From contig CALELW010000154.1 of NCBI GenBank assembly GCA_937902905.1, forward strand, positions 1-10,353: a DNA stretch of 10,353 nucleotides. Direction: 5' to 3'. This document shows positions 1 to 7,812 of this stretch, in pieces. Each line of letters opens with the position of its first letter. The stretch's first letter is position 1. This stretch comes from an uncultured Clostridium sp. Lineage in GTDB: Bacteria; Bacillota; Clostridia; Lachnospirales; Lachnospiraceae. The position numbers were made by a program, and so were the translations under genes. The notes below the pieces were generated by a model. It worked only from the letters and a program-made list of their open reading frames with translations, did no database searches and was not told the DNA's origin.

Positions 1-70
1 TTTCTACGGAATTACGGAAAACAAAAAAAGTGCCAACGAACACTTGACACAAACTATGCTCTGAACCTCC

Positions 71-99
71 TTGACAAAGGATTTTAGTGTTGGTATTAT
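71..99 (+). promoter_or_regulatory. Housekeeping (sigma-A type) promoter for the transpeptidase gene
   Basis: A perfect -35 box TTGACA (71-76) is followed after exactly 17 bp by TATTAT (94-99), one mismatch from the consensus -10 box, with TG at 91-92 giving an extended -10. Transcription would start near 106, leaving a leader of about 40 nt before the TTG start at 145. It is the only strong housekeeping promoter I can see in the window. The following genes are separated by only 22-30 bp up to luxS, so it may drive the ldt-leuS-glycosyltransferase run. A second TTGACA at 44-49 and a third at 123-128 have no good -10 partner at the right distance. Confidence 0.75.
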
Positions 100-144
100 A
101 AAATAGTATGCTTGCGTACATTTTGACACAAATAGGAGGTAGTT

Positions 145-1122
145 TTGAAGAAGAAAATAAGCTTATTCATTTTGTTGTTTCTCTTAGCGCTGACAGTAAA
201 TTTCCAGACGACAAATGCGGCAGCAAAGAAAAACACATATATGATTAAAGTAAACAAACAAAAGAATACGGTTACGGTATACCGTCATACGAAAAAAGGA
301 AAGTACAAGCCATATAAAGCATTTGTCTGTTCTTCAGGCAAAGCAACGCCAGTCGGCACTTTTTCTTTGGGAGAAAAATACCGGTGGCATGCACTGGTGG
401 GACCGTCTTACGGTCAATACTGTACAAGAATTTATGGAAGCTTTTTGTTTCATTCGGTATGGTATTATCAGCCGAAGAAGAATACACAGTCCTATGCTCA
501 ATTTAATCGATTAGGGACGACGGCATCGCATGGATGTATCCGTCTGACGGTGGCAGACAGCAAATGGATTTATGACAATTGTCCATCCGGCACGAAAGTA
601 GTAATCTACAATTCGTCAAAAGCGGGACCGCTTGGCAAGCCGAAGGCACAGAAAGTGTCCGGACGTATGGGCTGGGATCCGACAGACCCGGATATCCATA
701 ATCCATATTTGATTAAAGTAAAGAGTATCAAGCTAAGTACTACGAAAAAGACATTGAAAGTTGGCGGCGCAAAAAAAGACGCTAAATTTACGCTTCAGGT
801 GAAAAAGATTTTACCGAAGAAAGCGATGATTAAGAAGGTGAAATACACTTCTTCCAATAAAAAGATTGCAACTGTCAACCAAAAAGGTGTCGTAAAAGCA
901 AAGAAAAAGGGAACTTGCAAAATTTTTGTGGAGACAACCGATGGCAGTAAAATAAAAAAGGTATGTAAAATTACGGTTAAACAGGTGGAAAAGAAACCGG
1001 TTGTTGTGCCAACACCGACACCGGCAGTTACACCAACACCGGCACCGATTGTTACACCGACGCCGTCACAAACGGCAGAACCAACACCGACATCAACGCC
1101 GGAACCGGCATTAAACGAGTGA
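145..1122 (+). CDS. Secreted L,D-transpeptidase-like (YkuD) protein with Big2 domain and Pro-Thr tail
   Basis: 325 aa, exported. L,D-transpeptidases form 3-3 cross-links in peptidoglycan, or attach proteins to it, through a catalytic cysteine. Residues 1-26 are a signal peptide (KKK, hydrophobic core, likely cleavage around NAA/A). The YkuD domain covers about 30-155 and has the expected signature: His103, then Ser128-His129-Gly130-Cys131 with Arg133, Cys131 being the predicted nucleophile. Residues 190-280 look like a lysine-rich bacterial Ig-like (Big2) domain. Residues 289-321 are a Pro-Thr repeat linker ending in a short free tail with no LPXTG sorting signal. The start is TTG at 145, supported by AGGAGG at 134-139 with 5-nt spacing; no nearer ATG fits. 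leuS begins 22 bp downstream. Family assignment is secure; the exact substrate is unknown. Confidence 0.9.
   Translation: MKKKISLFILLFLLALTVNFQTTNAAAKKNTYMIKVNKQKNTVTVYRHTKKGKYKPYKAFVCSSGKATPVGTFSLGEKYRWHALVGPSYGQYCTRIYGSFLFHSVWYYQPKKNTQSYAQFNRLGTTASHGCIRLTVADSKWIYDNCPSGTKVVIYNSSKAGPLGKPKAQKVSGRMGWDPTDPDIHNPYLIKVKSIKLSTTKKTLKVGGAKKDAKFTLQVKKILPKKAMIKKVKYTSSNKKIATVNQKGVVKAKKKGTCKIFVETTDGSKIKKVCKITVKQVEKKPVVVPTPTPAVTPTPAPIVTPTPSQTAEPTPTSTPEPALNE
1009..1110 (+). repeat. Degenerate ACACCG/CCGACA tandem repeat encoding a Pro-Thr linker
   Basis: About 100 bp of imperfect 6-base units (ACACCG, ACACCA, GCACCG and variants) lie in the 3' end of the transpeptidase gene. They encode PT, PA and TPTP runs at residues 289-321. 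Such Pro-Thr stretches usually act as extended wall-spanning linkers. The array could vary in length between strains through slippage, in 6-bp steps that would keep the frame. Confidence 0.7.
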
Positions 1123-1144
1123 CAATAAGAAAAGAGGTAAAAAA

Positions 1145-3553
1145 ATGAGTCAGAGTTATAATCCAAAAGAAATTGAGAAAAAATGGCAGAAAGTCTGGGA
1201 AGACGAAAAAGCTTTTCAGGCAACCAATGATTTCAGCAAGCCCAAATATTATGCCCTTGTTGAATTCCCATATCCATCGGGACAGGGACTTCATGTAGGA
1301 CACCCACGTCCGTATACGGCACTTGATATTGTAGCACGTAAAAGAAGAATGCAGGGATACAATGTACTTTATCCGATGGGCTGGGATGCGTTTGGTCTTC
1401 CGACAGAAAACTATGCAATTAAAAATAAAGTACATCCAAAGGAAGTAACGAAGAAGAATGTAGCAAGATTTAAAGGTCAGCTTCAGGCACTTGGCTATTC
1501 CTTTGACTGGGACCGCGAGATTAATACAACGGATCCGAACTACTACAAATGGACCCAGTGGATTTTCCTGAAGTTATTCAAAGCAGGACTTGCTTACAAG
1601 ACAGAGATGCCGATTAACTGGTGTACCTCCTGTAAATGCGGTCTTGCCAATGAGGAAGTTGTAAATGGTGTATGTGAGCGCTGCGGAAGTCCGGTTATCC
1701 GTAAGGTAAAGAGTCAGTGGATGCTTAAAATTACGGCATATGCAGATAAATTGATTGATGATCTGGATGGACTTGACTATATTGAGAGAGTCAAAGTTTC
1801 ACAGAAAAACTGGATTGGACGTTCTCATGGTGCAGAAGTAGATTTTCAGATTAAAGATAAAGAAGAAAAACTTCGCATTTACACGACACGTCCGGATACC
1901 TTATTTGGTGTAACTTACATGGTAGTATCTCCGGAGCATCCATATCTGGACAAGTATAAGGATGAGATAAAAAACTGGGATGAGATTGTAGCTTACCGCG
2001 AGATGGCAGCAAGAAAATCCGATTTTGAGAGAACCGAGTTAGCAAAAGATAAAACCGGTGTAGCAATTGACGGACTCTCGGCAATTAATCCGGTAAATGG
2101 CGAGGAAATTCCAATCTGGGTATCCGATTATGTATTGATGAGCTACGGAACCGGAGCGATTATGGCGGTACCGGCACATGATACCCGTGACTGGGAATTT
2201 GCCAAGAAATTTGACTTGCCGATTCATGAGGTAATCGAAGGCGGCGACGTAGAAAAAGAGGCTTTCACAGATGTTGCTACAGGAACTCTTGTAAATTCCG
2301 GATTTTTAACCGGCAAATCCGTAGAAGAGGCAAAAAAAGAAATTATTGCTTGGTTAGAGGATAAGAAAGTGGGAACGGCAAAGAAAAACTTCAAACTGCG
2401 TGACTGGGTATTTTCCAGACAGCGTTACTGGGGCGAGCCGATTCCGATTGTAAAATGTGAAAAATGCGGTTATGTACCGATTCCGGAAGAAGAACTTCCG
2501 CTTCGTCTGCCGGAGGTAGACAACTATGAACCAACGGATAATGGGGAATCTCCGATTTCCAAAATCCGTTCCTGGGTTGAGACAACATGTCCATGCTGTG
2601 GTGGAAAAGCAGAGCGCGAGACAGATACAATGCCTCAGTGGGCAGGTTCTTCATGGTACTTTCTGCGTTATATTGACCCAACAAATGATGAGGCACTTGC
2701 CAGCAAAGAGGCTCTGAAATACTGGCTGCCGGTTGACTGGTACAATGGTGGTATGGAGCATACAACCCTTCACCTTTTGTATTCCCGTTTCTGGCATAAG
2801 TTCTTATATGACCAGGGCGTAGTACCAACCAAAGAGCCATATCAGAAGAGAACATCCCATGGTATGATTCTCGGTGAAAATGGCGAGAAGATGAGTAAAT
2901 CCCGTGGTAATGTTGTAAATCCGGATGATATTGTAAATGTATACGGTGCTGATACACTCCGCACCTATGAAATGTTTATTGGTGCGTTCGATGCCGCTGC
3001 TGCTTGGTCAGAAGATGGAGTAAAAGGCTGCCGCCGTTTCTTAGAGCGTGTATGGAAGTTAAAAGATATGGTGACAGATGAAGAAGGTTATTCTGCTGAC
3101 TTAGAGACAAAAATGCATCAGACCATTAAGAAAGTAAGTAACGATTTTGAGACCTTGAAGTACAATACAGCAATTGCTGCCATGATGGCATTGATTAATG
3201 ACTTCTACAAAAAAGGTTCCGTTACGAGAGATGAGTTTAAGACACTTCTTGTACTTTTGAATCCGGTTGCACCACATATTACAGAAGAATTGTGGGCTGA
3301 GAAAAATTACGGTGGTTATCTGTTCCAGACAAGCTGGCCGGAATTTGATGAGGAAAAAACGGTAGAGGCTGTACAGGAAATTGGTGTACAGGTCAACGGT
3401 AAAGTACGTGCGACCGTTAAACTTGCCATTGATGCAGCGAAAGAAGATGCGTTGGCTGCCGGACGGGAAGCAATTGCTGATAAACTTGCCGGCAAACAGA
3501 TTGTAAAAGAAATTTATGTACCGGGACGTATTTTGAATTTCGTTGTAAAATAA
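1145..3553 (+). CDS. leuS: Leucyl-tRNA synthetase
   Basis: 802 aa, close to the roughly 804 aa usual for Firmicutes. It is the cytoplasmic class I synthetase that charges tRNA-Leu. The HIGH motif appears as HVGH at 50-53 and the KMSKS loop at 582-586. The zinc-ribbon cysteines of the ZN-1 domain are at 160, 163, 177 and 180. The CP1 editing domain shows TTRPD at 247-251 and the GTGAIMAVPAHD stretch ending at Asp346, so proofreading looks intact. A second set of cysteines (438, 441, 482, 485) precedes the WAGSSWYF block of the catalytic core. The VQVNGKVRA motif marks the C-terminal domain. The ATG at 1145 has AGAGG at 1133-1137. No T-box is visible in the 22-bp gap or in the leader of the upstream gene, so it probably shares that gene's transcript. 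Confidence 0.98.
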   Translation: MSQSYNPKEIEKKWQKVWEDEKAFQATNDFSKPKYYALVEFPYPSGQGLHVGHPRPYTALDIVARKRRMQGYNVLYPMGWDAFGLPTENYAIKNKVHPKEVTKKNVARFKGQLQALGYSFDWDREINTTDPNYYKWTQWIFLKLFKAGLAYKTEMPINWCTSCKCGLANEEVVNGVCERCGSPVIRKVKSQWMLKITAYADKLIDDLDGLDYIERVKVSQKNWIGRSHGAEVDFQIKDKEEKLRIYTTRPDTLFGVTYMVVSPEHPYLDKYKDEIKNWDEIVAYREMAARKSDFERTELAKDKTGVAIDGLSAINPVNGEEIPIWVSDYVLMSYGTGAIMAVPAHDTRDWEFAKKFDLPIHEVIEGGDVEKEAFTDVATGTLVNSGFLTGKSVEEAKKEIIAWLEDKKVGTAKKNFKLRDWVFSRQRYWGEPIPIVKCEKCGYVPIPEEELPLRLPEVDNYEPTDNGESPISKIRSWVETTCPCCGGKAERETDTMPQWAGSSWYFLRYIDPTNDEALASKEALKYWLPVDWYNGGMEHTTLHLLYSRFWHKFLYDQGVVPTKEPYQKRTSHGMILGENGEKMSKSRGNVVNPDDIVNVYGADTLRTYEMFIGAFDAAAAWSEDGVKGCRRFLERVWKLKDMVTDEEGYSADLETKMHQTIKKVSNDFETLKYNTAIAAMMALINDFYKKGSVTRDEFKTLLVLLNPVAPHITEELWAEKNYGGYLFQTSWPEFDEEKTVEAVQEIGVQVNGKVRATVKLAIDAAKEDALAAGREAIADKLAGKQIVKEIYVPGRILNFVVK

Positions 3554-3570
3554 GTAATTGCAAATAATTT

Positions 3571-3576
3571 GGAGGT
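3571..3576 (+). promoter_or_regulatory. Ribosome binding site fixing the start of the glycosyltransferase fusion
   Basis: GGAGGT lies 7 nt before the ATG at 3584. The in-frame TTG at 3569 overlaps this site and so is unlikely to be the start. The protein should begin MPKVSVIIPYF, which also matches where family 2 glycosyltransferases normally begin. Confidence 0.85.
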
Positions 3577-3583
3577 GCAAAAA

Positions 3584-5995
3584 ATGCCTAAGGTAAGTGT
3601 CATAATTCCTTATTTCAAGGGACAGGCATATTTGGAAGAATGTGTTCAGAGTATTGAGGAACAAAAGATAGAGGACTTAGAAATTATTGTTGTCAATGAT
3701 AAAGACGGTCATGAAGTGCCGGATTCCGTAAAAGAGAATCCGCACGTCAAAGTATTTTTGGCAATGGATGAATTGCCGGAAGACGTCATTCGGGCTAATG
3801 AGGAAACGGCAGCAGCATGGCGCGAGCAGAAAATTCACGAGAGAGTGGAAAAACGCTTAGATAGTGCAGAACGCCGCCGTGAGCAGGCCAGGGAAATGGA
3901 GAAAAAAGGAGATTCCATCAGCCTTTACACGGATAAAGAACTGCATCCGAGTGAGGAAGACCTGCTCGATGAGTACGAAGAAAAAATCGGACAGGTATAT
4001 CCGTTTGGTGTTTCTTTCTGCCGTAACATCGGTTTAGAGAAAGCGACCGGAGAGTACGTTTATTTCATTGACTGTGACGACTACCTGATGGATGGCGCAC
4101 TGAAACGGCTGCTTGATTTGGCAGAAGAGAAACAGGCAGTTATGACAACCGGTAATAAATACAGTTCTTGGTTTAAACCGGTGAATTTTGATTTTGAAAA
4201 AGCAAAACAGGAAACTTTTATTGAGGGCGTAAAACCGTTGGAGGGACAGACACTCCGCGACCGTTTTGTGGAAATGTATTCGGTTCAGCATTTTTTAATC
4301 CGCAGAGATTTTGTTATGGAGCATGAGCTTTCATTTGATACGACGACACGTTTTTACAGTGACATGACATTTTGCGTGAAATTGTTGAAATTGGCAGCAG
4401 GTAAGATGTGGGTTGATGGTGACAGTCTGTATATCTGGCGCCACCGCAACGACCAGATTCATCTGCCGGCACTCTGCCAGAAAAAGCGTGGACACCGCAG
4501 TGGAGAATTTTTGGATGCTTATGATAAATGTCTGCAGATTATTAAACCGGAAGATAAAGATCTTCGCTTTGCGCTTGACCATTATTTGATGAATTTCTTC
4601 TGGCGTAAATATCCGGCACGCATTTTAAGAGAAAATGCACCGAAGTTTGCGAAAGCGATGGCAAATATGCCGGAGTGGAAAAATGTAATTAAAGAATATG
4701 GTATATTCCAGCGTTTGCAGTTGTCAATTACCCGCAAGGGGAAACTGCGTATGGCAAAACCGGTTATGAAATTTAATAAATGGCGCAAAAAGAAAAAAGG
4801 TCTGATTGGAAGCCGTATTCAGTGGTATCGTGTGCTGGAACGCCACATTTTTAAGAAAATGCCACTGCGCCATGACTGGGTATTTATCGAGAGTTTCTTT
4901 GGAAAGAGTTACTCCGATAGCCCGAAATATTTGTATGAGTATCTGCAAAAGACCAGAGGGGATAAGTACCGTTATATCTGGGTATTAAACAACAAATCCG
5001 AAGCACTTGCGAAAACCGGAAAACACACGAGAGTTAAGATGAACAGTCTTCGTTATGTGTATTACGCATCCCGCTGTGGATACCGTATTTTCAATGTGCG
5101 CCAGCCTGCTTGGAATAAAAAGAGGCCGGGAGTTGTATTCCTCGAAACATGGCATGGTACGCCGCTTAAGAAACTGGCATTTGATATGGATGATATTACA
5201 TCTGCAAGCCAGAATCATAAGACACTGTTTTATAAGCACGGCCGCGAGTGGAATTATTTGATTTCTGCCAACCGCTTTTCAACGGATGTGTTTGAGCGTG
5301 CGTTTGTATACAATAGAGATAAAATTCTGGAATATGGTTATCCGAGAAATGATATTTTATATGCGGATAACAAAGAAGAAATCGCTGCCGAAGTAAAGAA
5401 AGAACTTGGTATTCCGGAAGGAAAACGAGTGATTTTGTATGCGCCAACATGGCGTGATAACCAGTTCTATGACCGTGGTAAATATAAATTTACTCTGGCT
5501 CTTGATTTGGGCAGACTGCAAAAAGAATTTGGCGAGGACAGCGTTGTACTTTTGCGTACACATTACTACATTGCCGATATTTTGGATTTGACCGAGTACG
5601 AAGGATTTGTTTATAACGGAAGCCAGTACGAAGATGTGTCCCGTCTGTATCTGGCATCGGATATTTGTATTACCGATTATTCTTCCGTATTCTTTGATTT
5701 TGCAAACTTAAAGCGTCCGATTTTGTTCTATGCATATGACTTTGATGAGTATGCAGATGAAATCCGAGGCATGTATATGGATATGGAGAAAGAACTTCCG
5801 GGTCCGATTCTCCGCACCAACGATGCCGTTGTCGATGCTTTGCATCATATGGATGCGATTGAGGAGACTTACAAAGAACGCTACGAAGAATTTTATGAGA
5901 GATTTTGCAGCGTAGATGATGGACATGCTTCTGAACGCGTGATTGAAAAAGTGTTTGGTGAGCGTGAGAACGGTACATTGGATACGGAGCAGTAA
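3584..5995 (+). CDS. Bifunctional family 2 glycosyltransferase / CDP-glycerol glycerophosphotransferase
   Basis: 803 aa, two domains. The N-terminal GT-A (family 2) glycosyltransferase opens with VSVIIPYF at 4-11 and IIVVND at 34-39. It resumes with RNIGLEKATGEY at 147-158 and the metal-binding DCDD at 163-166, with SD at 259-260 as the likely acceptor-side acidic motif. Between the nucleotide-binding half and RNIG lies an unusual, highly charged, probably helical insertion at about 60-138. Residues 420-790 form a TagF/TagB-type domain, which moves glycerol-phosphate from CDP-glycerol onto a growing polymer. Marks are WHGTPLKK (His524), GYPRND (585-590), APTWRD (620-625), RTH (His660) and TDYSS (697-701). 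The two histidines are the expected catalytic pair. No signal peptide; a basic segment at 386-406 suggests membrane-surface binding. Role inferred: assembly of a glycosylated glycerol-phosphate (teichoic-acid-like) polymer on the inner membrane face. The sugar and acceptor cannot be read from sequence. Confidence 0.9.
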   Translation: MPKVSVIIPYFKGQAYLEECVQSIEEQKIEDLEIIVVNDKDGHEVPDSVKENPHVKVFLAMDELPEDVIRANEETAAAWREQKIHERVEKRLDSAERRREQAREMEKKGDSISLYTDKELHPSEEDLLDEYEEKIGQVYPFGVSFCRNIGLEKATGEYVYFIDCDDYLMDGALKRLLDLAEEKQAVMTTGNKYSSWFKPVNFDFEKAKQETFIEGVKPLEGQTLRDRFVEMYSVQHFLIRRDFVMEHELSFDTTTRFYSDMTFCVKLLKLAAGKMWVDGDSLYIWRHRNDQIHLPALCQKKRGHRSGEFLDAYDKCLQIIKPEDKDLRFALDHYLMNFFWRKYPARILRENAPKFAKAMANMPEWKNVIKEYGIFQRLQLSITRKGKLRMAKPVMKFNKWRKKKKGLIGSRIQWYRVLERHIFKKMPLRHDWVFIESFFGKSYSDSPKYLYEYLQKTRGDKYRYIWVLNNKSEALAKTGKHTRVKMNSLRYVYYASRCGYRIFNVRQPAWNKKRPGVVFLETWHGTPLKKLAFDMDDITSASQNHKTLFYKHGREWNYLISANRFSTDVFERAFVYNRDKILEYGYPRNDILYADNKEEIAAEVKKELGIPEGKRVILYAPTWRDNQFYDRGKYKFTLALDLGRLQKEFGEDSVVLLRTHYYIADILDLTEYEGFVYNGSQYEDVSRLYLASDICITDYSSVFFDFANLKRPILFYAYDFDEYADEIRGMYMDMEKELPGPILRTNDAVVDALHHMDAIEETYKERYEEFYERFCSVDDGHASERVIEKVFGERENGTLDTEQ

Positions 5996-6017
5996 GTAAG
6001 CTACAAGGAGGAACACC

Positions 6018-7226
6018 GTGCGTAAAGGAATTTATCATTTGGTAAAACAGATTGTCGTTTTGTTTTATTACTTAATGTGCAATTTGTGCCCGGTAAAACA
6101 AAATCGCATTGTTTTTGATAGCAGCCTTGGAAAAAGTTATTCCGGAAATCCGAAACACATTTACGAATATCTCATGGCAAATGGATATGATTTGAATTGG
6201 GATTGTATTTGGTTTTACGAGAATGAAAAGTATAACATTCCGGGGATGAGCAGACAGGTCCGTTATGGACGTCTGCGTTATCTGTACTACATGGCGACAG
6301 CGAAGGTGTGGGTGTTTGATACGAGACAGCCGGAGTTTTTGCTGCGACGCAAGGGTACCTATTATATTCAGACCTGGCACGGAACGCCGCTTAAAAAACT
6401 GGCACTGGATATGGAAGACGTATTCATGGTGGGCGAGAGCGACATTGATTCCTACAAAGAACATTTTACGAAAAACGTTCATACATGGGATTTTTTGATA
6501 TCCCAGAATCCATTTTCATCGGAGACATTTCGGCGGGCATTTGATTTTCATCGGGAAATGTTAGAATACGGATATCCTCGAAATGATATATTGTTCCGGG
6601 AAAATACGACAGAAGGAATCCGAAGTTTTAAGAGAAAACTGGGACTTCCGGAGGATAAAAAAATTATTCTGTATGCACCAACTTGGCGAGATGACGAATT
6701 TTCGGAAGATGATAAATACGAGTTCCGCCCACAGATTTCTTTTGAGAAACTGCAAAAAGAACTGGGCGATGAATACATTATGATTGTCAAATACCATTAT
6801 CTGATTATGGATGCGATTGACTGGTCGCCATATGAGGGATTTATTTATCATTTTGATCAGAGCCGTGATATTGCAGAACTGTTTTTGGTATCAGATATTT
6901 TAATTACGGATTATTCTTCCGTAATGTTTGATTATAGTATCTTGAATCGCCCGATGTTTTTCTTTGCCTATGATTTTTATAAATACAAAAACGAACTTCG
7001 TGGATTTTATTTCAGTTACAGCAAAGAGATGCCGGGACCGATTTCAACAACGACGGATGAGTTGATTGAGGATATCCGCTCGTATGATTATTCGGTTTAT
7101 GCACAGCGGTATGAAAAGTTCAAGAAAAAATATAATTCCATCGATGATGGCAGGGCGGCAAGCCGTGTTTTACATTTGATGAAACAGTTGATTCCGAGCA
7201 AACGAATAGACGTTTATTATGAGTAA
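6018..7226 (+). CDS. CDP-glycerol glycerophosphotransferase (TagB/TagF family)
   Basis: 402 aa. It is a stand-alone version of the C-terminal domain of the preceding gene, with the same blocks in the same order: FDSSLGKSYSGNPK at 33-46, TWHGTPLKKLA at 119-129 (His121), EYGYPRND at 183-190, APTWRD at 220-225, KYHY with His260, TDYSS at 297-301 and YAYDF-like FAYDF at 316-320. The predicted catalytic histidines are His121 and His260, 139 residues apart (136 in the fusion). A hydrophobic stretch at 11-24 may bind the membrane, as in TagB primases. The start is GTG at 6018 with AAGGAGG at 6006-6012; it follows the fusion gene by 22 bp. A sensible inference is that one of the two copies primes and the other extends, or that they act on different acceptors. 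The substrate could also be ribitol- or another polyol-phosphate. Confidence 0.9.
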   Translation: MRKGIYHLVKQIVVLFYYLMCNLCPVKQNRIVFDSSLGKSYSGNPKHIYEYLMANGYDLNWDCIWFYENEKYNIPGMSRQVRYGRLRYLYYMATAKVWVFDTRQPEFLLRRKGTYYIQTWHGTPLKKLALDMEDVFMVGESDIDSYKEHFTKNVHTWDFLISQNPFSSETFRRAFDFHREMLEYGYPRNDILFRENTTEGIRSFKRKLGLPEDKKIILYAPTWRDDEFSEDDKYEFRPQISFEKLQKELGDEYIMIVKYHYLIMDAIDWSPYEGFIYHFDQSRDIAELFLVSDILITDYSSVMFDYSILNRPMFFFAYDFYKYKNELRGFYFSYSKEMPGPISTTTDELIEDIRSYDYSVYAQRYEKFKKKYNSIDDGRAASRVLHLMKQLIPSKRIDVYYE

Positions 7227-7235
7227 TTGCAGCAA

Positions 7236-7241
7236 AGGAGG
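7236..7241 (+). promoter_or_regulatory. Ribosome binding site fixing the luxS start
   Basis: AGGAGG lies 9 nt before the ATG at 7251. The reading frame is open back to a TTG at 7227 that sits upstream of this site, so 7251 is the supported start. The resulting N-terminus, METIKSFTVDH, is the usual one for LuxS. Confidence 0.8.
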
Positions 7242-7250
7242 CATTTTGCA

Positions 7251-7724
7251 ATGGAAACAATTAAGAGTTTTACCGTAGACCACAAAAGACTTCTGCCGGG
7301 AGTTTATGTAAGCAGAAAAGACAGTACCGGACATGATGTGGTGACAACATTTGATATCCGCATGACAAGACCGAATTTTGAGCCAGTGATGAATACGGCT
7401 GAGATTCATACGTTAGAGCATCTGGGAGCAACCTTTTTGCGAAATCACGAAGAATGGGGCGATAAGATTATTTATTTTGGCCCGATGGGATGTCGTACCG
7501 GTTTTTATCTTTTGCTTGCCGGTGATTACGAATCGGAAGATATTATTTCTCTGCTCCGTGAAATGTTTGAGTTTGTCTGCCATTTTGAGGGAGAGATTCC
7601 GGGTGCAGCACCGGAGGCGTGTGGCAATTATTTAGACCAGAATCTGCCGATGGCAAAATATCTCGCAGAAAAATATTTAGACCATGTTTTGACCGGAATT
7701 ACGCCGGATCGTCTGAAATATTAA
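7251..7724 (+). CDS. luxS: S-ribosylhomocysteine lyase (LuxS)
   Basis: 157 aa, full length for the family. LuxS splits S-ribosylhomocysteine into homocysteine and DPD, the precursor of autoinducer-2, as part of the activated methyl cycle in the cytoplasm. The HTLEH motif at 53-57 gives metal ligands His53 and His57 and the catalytic Glu56. Cys81 in GPMGCRTG is the second catalytic residue and Cys124 in PEACGNY is the third metal ligand, so all key residues are present. It starts 24 bp after the glycerophosphotransferase gene and is probably read from the same transcript. There is no pfs or other methyl-cycle gene next to it here. Confidence 0.97.
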   Translation: METIKSFTVDHKRLLPGVYVSRKDSTGHDVVTTFDIRMTRPNFEPVMNTAEIHTLEHLGATFLRNHEEWGDKIIYFGPMGCRTGFYLLLAGDYESEDIISLLREMFEFVCHFEGEIPGAAPEACGNYLDQNLPMAKYLAEKYLDHVLTGITPDRLKY

Positions 7725-7812
7725 TCAGACCATAGAAAAAAGGAATAGGCTTCGTACCTTGCGCATAGGATATACAGGAAATGTAGTTCGTTTGTTTGAA
7801 GGCGGGGTCTGA
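7711..7812 (+). promoter_or_regulatory. Competing inverted repeats between luxS and the methionine-rich gene
   Basis: Three related segments are present. GTCTGA (7711-7716) lies at the end of luxS, TCAGACC (7725-7731) just after its stop, and GGTCTGA (7806-7812) directly before the next start codon. The middle one is perfectly complementary to both outer ones: 6 bp with an 8-nt loop on the left, 7 bp across 74 nt on the right. The pairings are mutually exclusive, and the right-hand one would cover the only G-rich stretch available as a ribosome binding site for the gene at 7814. No T-run follows the left hairpin, so it is not a normal intrinsic terminator. The pairing is seen; a switching function is inference. 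Confidence 0.3.
7745..7771 (+). promoter_or_regulatory. Possible sporulation (sigma-E-like) promoter
   Basis: ATA at 7745-7747, then 16 bp, then CATAGGAT at 7764-7771, which matches 6 of 8 positions of the sigma-E -10 box CATACANT at the accepted spacing. No good housekeeping -35/-10 pair is visible in this gap. The match is short and could be chance in AT-rich DNA; if real it would give the downstream small genes their own mother-cell expression. Confidence 0.2.

Noticed and set aside
17..45. Weak hairpin AAGTG/CACTT that on the minus strand is followed by a T-run, resembling a terminator
   Set aside because: The stem is only 5-6 bp and no minus-strand gene in the window reads into it; it could serve at most as a weak terminator for antisense RNA.
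795..1223. Open frame on the minus strand across the Pro-Thr repeat, giving a Gly-Val repeat protein
   Set aside because: It is the antisense reading of the ACACCG repeat in a well-supported gene; it has no ribosome binding site or family match.
2391..2957. 188-codon open frame on the minus strand inside leuS
   Set aside because: It lies wholly opposite conserved leuS catalytic sequence, has an unlikely His- and Ser-rich composition and no start signal.
3101..3664. 187-codon open frame on the minus strand spanning the leuS end and the next gene's start
   Set aside because: It overlaps two solid genes, contains many Phe, Tyr and Cys residues typical of antisense noise, and resembles no family.
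7711..7740. Intrinsic terminator after luxS
   Set aside because: The 6-bp hairpin GTCTGA/TCAGAC is followed by A-rich, not T-rich, sequence, so it lacks the required U-tract.
7770..7787. Start-stop mini-ORF (AGGAA then ATG TAG)
   Set aside because: A one-codon frame behind a partial binding site is expected by chance and nothing else supports it.
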